From assembly GCA_038247995.1 (NCBI GenBank), contig JBBRUG010000222.1, positions 1 to 10,044 of the forward strand: 10,044 nt of DNA. The letters run 5' to 3'. The position numbers and the translations under genes are program-made. This document shows, piece by piece, positions 6,173 through 10,044 of the stretch (within the stretch, counting starts at the first letter, position 1; every line of letters starts with the position of its first letter). Source of the DNA: JBBRUG01 sp038247995. Lineage in GTDB: Bacteria; Chloroflexota; Chloroflexia; Chloroflexales; Chloroflexaceae. The notes under the pieces are model-generated. The model was not told the origin of the DNA. It ran no database searches and saw only the letters and a list, made by a program, of their open reading frames with translations.

Positions 6173-6202
6173 AGATTAGCAATGAGTACCGAGCGAAGGC
6201 AA
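6173..6202 (-). promoter_or_regulatory. candidate promoter of ppx, near-leaderless
   Basis: On the - strand, TTGCCT (6202-6197) and TAATCT (6178-6173) are separated by 18 bases and resemble -35 and -10 boxes. Transcription would start about five bases before the ATG at 6161. This fits the absence of a ribosome binding site there, but both boxes are imperfect. Confidence 0.35.
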
Positions 6203-6255
6203 AAGTTACAGGCTGGAAAGTGCAAAAAGAAGTCTTCTTGCAGCTACCTAATTGC

Positions 6256-6360
6256 GCCCGTTGGCTTCGCCAAGCTTAGCCAACGGGCACCGGCTGAACT
6301 TGCACCGGCTGAACGGGCGCGGGCTGAGCTTGGCGCGGGCTGAGCTTGGCGAAGCCAGCG
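6256..6360. repeat. two competing inverted repeats enclosing a four-unit minisatellite
   Basis: GCCCGTTGGCT (6256-6266) pairs exactly with AGCCAACGGGC (6278-6288) around 11 bases. The overlapping segment 6259-6276 also pairs with 6343-6360, exactly over 14 bp (GGCTTCGCCAAGCT with AGCTTGGCGAAGCC) and over 18 bp allowing one G-T. The two folds cannot coexist. Between them lie two 15-bp units (GCACCGGCTGAAC shared, 6287-6299 and 6302-6314) and two exact 16-bp units (GGCGCGGGCTGAGCTT, 6316-6331 and 6332-6347) that look like diverged copies of one motif. It may act as a terminator or transcript stabiliser downstream of the aminotransferase gene. Confidence 0.8.
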
Positions 6361-6403
6361 CCTGTACCGGAAAACTTCGTTCACAGACTACTCACCCTGC
6401 CCA

Positions 6404-6462
6404 GCTTTGGTCTTTAGTCGTTCGGCTTTGGTCGTTTTCAGTGTACCCGTGTGCCCGTGTCC
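6404..6462. repeat. heptamer and octamer tract running into the aminotransferase 3' end
   Basis: TTTGGTC (6406), TTTAGTC (6413), GTTCGGC (6420) and TTTGGTC (6427) are consecutive 7-base units. They are followed inside the gene by octamer-like units GTGTACCC, GTGTGCCC and GTGTCC (6441-6462). The last residues of the aminotransferase, QDTGTRVH, are encoded by this repeat-like DNA and look like a recent addition. Confidence 0.55.
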
Positions 6463-7634
6463 TGCGGCACTTTCGCGCGTAACACAATCTCAAGCGCTTC
6501 AACCACCTGCGCTAGTTCGGCATAGCTGATCACCAGCGGCGGCAGGAGGCGCAGGACGTTGGGGCCGGCAGGCAAGGCGAGGACGCCGCGATCAAGCAGC
6601 GCGGCCAGGTATGGTTGCACGCGCACGCGCAATTCCAGGCCAATCAGTAGCCCCATGCCGCGCACTTCGCGCACAACCGGCAGGCGCAATGCCTGAAGTT
6701 GCTCGATCAGCCATGCACCCTTCTCGGCTGCCTGACGAGGTAGCTCGTCATCCTGGTAGGCGCGCAACGCCGCTCGTGCCACAGCGCAGAGCAATGGGTT
6801 ACCACCAAACGTCGTGCCGTGCGCGCCGCCGGGCAAGGCACCAAAACGCTCGTGAATGGCGACAGCGCCCATTGGCAAACCGGCAGCAATACTTTTGGCC
6901 AGCAGCAACAGATCAGGAACGACACCACTGTGTTCAATTGCAAACAGCCGCCCGGTACGCCCAAAACCGGTTTGCACCTCATCGACAATCAGCAATGCAC
7001 CGCGCGCATCGCAGATCCGCCGGACGGCCGCAAGGTAGCCCGCCGGCGCCGGCCGCACCCCGCCCTCGCCCTGAATCGGCTCAAGCAGCACTGCCGCAGT
7101 TGTAGCGTCAACCGTCTCGGCCAACGCTTCGGCATCACCGAAGGGCACATGGCGCACACCGGGCACGAGCGGCTCAAAGGGTTCGCGATACTTCTTTTCC
7201 CAGGTAGCACTGAGCGCACCCATAGTCCGGCCATGAAAGCCGCGCATCGCAGCGACAATCCCCGTTCGCCCAGTGAGCAGACGGGCAAACTTGATCCCGG
7301 CCTCATTTGCTTCGGCGCCGCTATTGCAGAGGAAAAACCGTGCTGGGAAGGGGAGGGCTGCGGCAAGTTCGCTCAGATATGCCGCACGCTCATCGTTATG
7401 GAAGATCTCGGGGCAACTGATGAGGCGTTCAGCCTGAGCCTGAATAGACGCGGTAATCGCGGGATGAGCATGGCCCAGATTTGCGGCGCCCTGCCCACCA
7501 ACACAATCGAGATACGCCTGACCTTCAGCGCTAAATAATTGCGCGCCGACCCCACGCACAAATGCAACATTGCGCTTGGGGTAAAGCCCTGCCGTAAACT
7601 GCTGCTCGGTAGTAAGGATCGCTTCGCTCGACAT
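6438..7634 (-). CDS. lysJ: class-III aminotransferase, LysJ/ArgD type
   Basis: PLP enzyme, 398 aa, that transaminates an acylated or LysW-carried semialdehyde in lysine and/or arginine (ornithine) synthesis. Motifs in order: YLDCVGGQGAANLGHAHP at 41-58, NSGAEANEAGIKFARLLTGR at 104-123 (phosphate binding), AAMRGFHGRTMGALSATWE at 128-146, LEPIQGEGGVRPAP at 184-197, DEVQTGFGRTG at 218-228, LAKSIAAGLPMGA at 245-257 with Lys247 as the PLP Schiff-base lysine, HGTTFGGNP at 272-280 and REVRGMGLLIGLEL at 322-335. From memory, the AMRGF-GRTMG-LS-TWE-KYREPF run and the GP-V-R-LPPLVI end resemble Thermus LysJ more than E. coli ArgD, but the families overlap and ArgD remains possible. No lysW, lysZ or arg gene is in the window to decide. 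ATG at 7634 lacks a ribosome binding site and is probably read from a leaderless transcript. Confidence 0.88.
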   Translation of the reverse strand: MSSEAILTTEQQFTAGLYPKRNVAFVRGVGAQLFSAEGQAYLDCVGGQGAANLGHAHPAITASIQAQAERLISCPEIFHNDERAAYLSELAAALPFPARFFLCNSGAEANEAGIKFARLLTGRTGIVAAMRGFHGRTMGALSATWEKKYREPFEPLVPGVRHVPFGDAEALAETVDATTAAVLLEPIQGEGGVRPAPAGYLAAVRRICDARGALLIVDEVQTGFGRTGRLFAIEHSGVVPDLLLLAKSIAAGLPMGAVAIHERFGALPGGAHGTTFGGNPLLCAVARAALRAYQDDELPRQAAEKGAWLIEQLQALRLPVVREVRGMGLLIGLELRVRVQPYLAALLDRGVLALPAGPNVLRLLPPLVISYAELAQVVEALEIVLRAKVPQDTGTRVH

Positions 7635-7640
7635 GGGGCA

Positions 7641-7667
7641 AGTATACCACGGTTAGGTGGCGCCACC
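7641..7667 (-). promoter_or_regulatory. leaderless promoter and palindromic operator candidate
   Basis: On the - strand, TGGTATACT (7649-7641) is an extended -10 box (TGn plus TATACT). Its end lies six bases from the ATG at 7634, so transcription would start at or next to the A of ATG. There is no Shine-Dalgarno site and no good -35. GGTGGCGCCACC at 7656-7667 is a perfect 12-bp palindrome overlapping the -35 position and could be an operator. The box call is fairly strong; the operator is an inference. Confidence 0.5.
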
Positions 7668-7711
7668 CCCGGCGCCCCGCTGGATTTCGGTCGTGCGCCG
7701 CGCAGTTTGCC

Positions 7712-7928
7712 GGGTGGCTCTGCCTTGCAGGTGTAGGGTTTTTACAGGATCGCGTCCCAATGCGCTATTCCCCGCATCCCCCCAACCCCCTGCTCCCTCA
7801 CATGGAGCAGGGGGAGCCGCCGCAGATTCGGCGTCCTGATGCTGTCGGAAGCCCCGCTCCCGCTCAGGGAGCGGGGTTGGGGGTGCGGGCAACGGCAAAA
7901 ACCCTCCACCTGAGAGGGTGGCTCTGCC
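7712..7928. mobile_element. MITE-like or composite palindromic element
   Basis: Imperfect terminal inverted repeats CAGGTGTAGGGTTTTT (7728-7743) and AAAAACCCTCCACCTG (7897-7912) match at 15 of 16 positions. Outside each, after exactly three bases, lies the same 13-base direct repeat GGGTGGCTCTGCC (7712-7724 and 7916-7928). Inside are a looser inverted pair (7771-7789 with 7873-7889) and two perfect hairpins: CCCCCTGCTCC/GGAGCAGGGGG (7786-7814) and CCCCGCTCCC/GGGAGCGGGG (7852-7876). There is no transposase frame. This fits a non-autonomous element or a composite of palindromic repeats; calling it mobile is an inference. Confidence 0.45.
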
Positions 7929-7941
7929 CCCGGCACCCCCG

Positions 7942-8010
7942 CTGGAGGGCCGTGCTGCCCTCCAGACCTCCCCGCATGTGCGACTGGTCTGCCCTAGACC
8001 GTTGCCATGC
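7942..8010. repeat. two adjacent strong stem-loops
   Basis: CTGGAGGGC (7942-7950) pairs exactly with GCCCTCCAG (7957-7965) around CGTGCT. Then 7974-7990 pairs with 7996-8010: GCATG, GCGAC and GGTCT against AGACC, GTTGC and CATGC. This makes 15 bp with one G-T pair, two single-base T bulges on one arm and the loop GCCCT. They lie downstream of dctM in the direction of transcription and could process or terminate its transcript, though no T-run follows on the - strand. Confidence 0.6.
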
Positions 8011-8130
8011 CTTTACGCGCTGACGCGCTAGGGATTGGTTCGGGTCATACCAAAAATTCCTGGCCCGCCTCAGTGCTTCAGTGGCCTCACATGCCCCTCA
8101 GTGCGCCAGGGCGCAGCCCCACAAGCAACC

Positions 8131-9468
8131 CTACCGCGCAACCGAAGGCAAATACGTCACCAACGAGGGGAAGATGACAATCAGGATCACCACGGTCACC
8201 TGAATGGCAATAAACGGCACAACCCCGCGGTAAATATTGCCCGTCGTAATGCCGGGTGGGGCGACGCCACGCAAGTAGAACAGCGCAAAGCCGAAGGGCG
8301 GCGTCAGGAACGACGTCTGAAGGTTAGCACCTAACAACACCCCAAACCAGACCAGGTCGATCCCCAGCGTCTGCGCCACCGGGATAAACAGCGGGATCAC
8401 GATAAAACAAATCTCAAAAAAGTCGATGAAAAAGCCCAACAGGAAAACGATCAACATCGACACTAACAAAAACCCCCAGCGTCCGCCGGGCAAGTTCGAC
8501 ATAATATCGAAGACGAAGCGATCACCCTCAAGCGCTCGAAAGACCAGCGCAAACGCTGTCGAGCCGATCAGGATGAAGATGATCATCGTAACATTACGAA
8601 ACGTAGCATCGGAGACATCGCGGAATGTCTTCACGCTAAGCCGCCGATTGACCAGCGCGAGCAACGTCGCGCCGAGTGCGCCGACGGCGCCGGCCTCAGT
8701 CGCTGTAGCAATGCCAAAAAAGATCGAACCAAGCACTGCGACGATCAACAGGAGCGGCGGGATCATCACGCGGATGACCCGCGAAGCAAGCTCCCAGCCA
8801 CGCTGCTGACGTTCCGAAGCCGGCAAGGCCGGCGCTGCTTCGGGCTTAATAAAGGCGAAGATCAGGCAGTAAAAGGCCAGCGAGGCCGAGAGCAAAATCC
8901 CCGGTATCAGCGAGCCAATAAACAGTCGCCCTACCGAAACACCGATCTGATCGCCCAATACTACCAGCACAATCGACGGTGGAATAATCTGGCCGAGGGT
9001 GCCGGCAGCACAGATCACACCGCAGGCCAGTTCTTTGCTGTAGTTGTAGCGCATCATGATCGGCAGCGAGATTACGCCCATCGCTACCACAGTTGCCGCT
9101 ACCACGCCGGTCGTTGCCGCAAGCAGCGTCCCGACAACAACAACGGCGACCGCCAGACCGCCGCGTAAACCGCCAAACAGCACGCCCATTGTTTCGAGTA
9201 GGTCTTCGGCCAGACCCGACTTTTCCAGCATCGAACCGAGAAAAACGAAATAGGGAATCGCCAGCAAGGTAAAATTCGACATGATCCCGAAAATACGTGA
9301 AGGCATCGCCCGCATCAGTGCTTCGGGAAAAAGATCCAACTGTAATCCGATCAGCCCAAAGAGCATGGCCACCGCACCCAGCGAGAATGAGACCGGGTAG
9401 CCAATGCCCAAAATCACCAGGGCGCCGAGGAACATCGTTGGTCCGAGCCACTCATACTCCATGAACAT
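8131..9468 (-). CDS. dctM: TRAP transporter large membrane subunit
   Basis: Large permease of a tripartite ATP-independent periplasmic (TRAP) transporter, 445 aa, an inner-membrane protein using an ion gradient to import an organic acid delivered by a binding protein. Many hydrophobic segments span the protein. Family signatures include LLAIPYFVFLGSMLEKSGLA (68-87), GGLRGGLAVAVVVVGTLLAA (99-118), GTLGQIIPPSIVLVVLGD (156-173) and QTSFLTPPFG (384-393). From memory it resembles the FcbT3 (mannitol/chloroaromatic, COG4664) branch more than the classical dicarboxylate DctM. ATG at 9468 has AAGG a few bases before it; the ATG at 9462 is an equally possible start two codons in. It lies 11 bases after dctQ, so the two are co-transcribed and probably translationally linked. 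Confidence 0.93.
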   Translation of the reverse strand: MFMEYEWLGPTMFLGALVILGIGYPVSFSLGAVAMLFGLIGLQLDLFPEALMRAMPSRIFGIMSNFTLLAIPYFVFLGSMLEKSGLAEDLLETMGVLFGGLRGGLAVAVVVVGTLLAATTGVVAATVVAMGVISLPIMMRYNYSKELACGVICAAGTLGQIIPPSIVLVVLGDQIGVSVGRLFIGSLIPGILLSASLAFYCLIFAFIKPEAAPALPASERQQRGWELASRVIRVMIPPLLLIVAVLGSIFFGIATATEAGAVGALGATLLALVNRRLSVKTFRDVSDATFRNVTMIIFILIGSTAFALVFRALEGDRFVFDIMSNLPGGRWGFLLVSMLIVFLLGFFIDFFEICFIVIPLFIPVAQTLGIDLVWFGVLLGANLQTSFLTPPFGFALFYLRGVAPPGITTGNIYRGVVPFIAIQVTVVILIVIFPSLVTYLPSVAR

Positions 9469-9479
9469 TCACCCTTCGT

Positions 9480-10034
9480 CTACAACACAATTTCCTTGGA
9501 GTCGGATTGCGGCTCAAGATCACCAGTGAGGATCGCGAGGTTTTTAATCGCCTCCGAAATACCTTGAATAATCAGCAAGATCGGGCTGACAATCAAAAAT
9601 GACTTGATCGTATAGCGCGGCAAGCCACCCGGGTCGGGCGACATTTCACCCTGGCGCCACGACGTAGCCACCGACGACCAGGAAAAGTAGATCAGCAAAA
9701 TACAGAAGGGGATGAGGAAGATCAGCGTGCCGAATAAGTCGATCAGCGCTTTACGCTGGGGCGAGTGGTTGCCGTAAAATACATCGACTCGCACATGTTC
9801 GCCGTGCTTCAGCGCATAGGCGCCGCCCATCAGGAAGATCACCGAGAAGATGTACCACTGGGCTTCGATATACATGTTCGAACCCAACGTCTGACCAATA
9901 GCCCGGCCAATGTAGCGGTTGAATACATTCCAACACCCGACCGCCACGACGATCGGTACGAGCCATAAGGTGATGTTACCAACCACCTCAGTAAAGGCAT
10001 CAATGCCTTTGGACAGTCGCAGCAGACCTTGCAC
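9480..10034 (-). CDS. dctQ: TRAP transporter small membrane subunit
   Basis: Small permease of the same TRAP transporter, 184 aa from GTG at 10034. Four hydrophobic segments are visible at about 20-36, 58-76, 97-118 and 145-162, as expected. The signature EAQWYIFSVIFLMGGAYALK (57-76), continuing HGEHVRVDVFY (77-87), and the SPDPGGLPRYTIK segment (132-144) fit the COG4665/FcbT2-type small subunit. The GTG is preceded by AGGT at 6-base spacing and gives normal family length. The frame is still open at the window edge, so a start further upstream cannot be excluded. The solute-binding subunit (dctP-like) would be expected beyond the right end. Confidence 0.9.
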   Translation of the reverse strand: MQGLLRLSKGIDAFTEVVGNITLWLVPIVVAVGCWNVFNRYIGRAIGQTLGSNMYIEAQWYIFSVIFLMGGAYALKHGEHVRVDVFYGNHSPQRKALIDLFGTLIFLIPFCILLIYFSWSSVATSWRQGEMSPDPGGLPRYTIKSFLIVSPILLIIQGISEAIKNLAILTGDLEPQSDSKEIVL

Positions 10035-10044
10035 GCGGCTACCT

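Larger units (their letters stand above)
6162..6437. other. intergenic region between the aminotransferase and ppx genes
   Basis: It holds the ppx promoter candidate, a short AT palindrome (AAGAAG-T-CTTCTT, 6227-6239), a complex inverted-repeat element (6256-6360) and a heptamer tract. No gene is evident; a 76-codon + strand frame from 6252 is made of the repeat units and is not credible. Confidence 0.6.
7635..8130. other. gene-free region rich in inverted repeats
   Basis: About 500 bases between dctM and the aminotransferase gene with no credible gene. It contains the promoter and palindrome, TGCGC-C-GCGCA (7694-7704), a MITE-like element (7712-7928), two strong stem-loops (7942-8010) and TGCGC-CAGG-GCGCA (8102-8115). 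Direct copies of ACGCGCT lie near 8015. Short frames on both strands here have repeat-like compositions and no ribosome binding sites. Confidence 0.6.

Noticed and set aside
6222..6241. Intrinsic terminator at the AAGAAG/CTTCTT palindrome
   Set aside because: The stem is short and AT-rich with almost no loop, and the T-run on the - strand is only partial; too weak to call.
6819..7538. 239-codon + strand frame
   Set aside because: It is wholly antisense to the aminotransferase gene, which has all family motifs; its protein shows no recognisable domain.
7653..8023. Small ORFs on both strands in the 7635-8130 gap
   Set aside because: Their sequence is made of hairpins and inverted repeats, the same peptide piece (KTLHL) appears on both strands because of the inverted repeats, and none has a ribosome binding site.
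8846..9451. 201-codon - strand frame inside dctM
   Set aside because: Same strand but a different frame from dctM; Cys/Gly/Arg-rich out-of-frame product, not a frameshifted gene, because dctM is intact.

Overview
The window looks like chromosome of a moderately GC-rich filamentous member of the Chloroflexota, probably class Chloroflexia (Chloroflexus/Roseiflexus-like). This is an inference from protein character (a RibF with GKYDGLHLGH, a MetRS with KFSSS, a Thermus-like LysJ/ArgD aminotransferase, a Ppx/GppA with a C-terminal HD domain), from hairpin-rich and short-repeat-rich intergenic DNA, and from recurring TATACT -10 boxes. No rRNA, tRNA, CRISPR array, integrase or transposase gene was found.

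Layout. 1-54 is probably the tail of an upstream gene. 55-296 holds a GC stem-loop, a heptamer-repeat tract, a second stem-loop and the ribF promoter. ribF (297-1226, +) encodes riboflavin kinase/FAD synthetase. 1227-1629 holds a possible 33-codon ORF with a good ribosome binding site, two heptamer-repeat tracts and a metG promoter candidate. metG (1630-3426, +) encodes methionyl-tRNA synthetase. 3427-3802 is AT-richer, with a perfect 16-bp inverted repeat, a dyad overlapping a promoter, and a leader that can fold into consecutive hairpins. It precedes an unrecognised 282-aa protein (3803-4651, +) with a HhH-like segment, an acidic linker and an AT-hook-like patch. That gene converges with a Ppx/GppA phosphohydrolase gene (4653-6161, -), leaving one base between the stop codons. 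6162-6437 carries two overlapping, mutually exclusive inverted repeats with 15-16 bp tandem units. A LysJ/ArgD class-III aminotransferase (6438-7634, -) has an apparently leaderless promoter next to a 12-bp palindrome. 7635-8130 is a gene-free cluster of inverted repeats, including a MITE-like element. The right end holds the two membrane subunits of a TRAP transporter, dctM (8131-9468, -) and dctQ (9480-10034, -); a solute-binding subunit would lie outside the window.

The identified genes are mostly housekeeping (FMN/FAD synthesis, tRNA charging, polyphosphate or (p)ppGpp turnover, Lys/Arg synthesis, organic-acid uptake) and do not form one pathway. I did not find a clear new multi-gene system. 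The most novel material is the structured leader plus the unknown AT-hook-like gene at 3560-4651, and the repeat and hairpin elements in the intergenic DNA.
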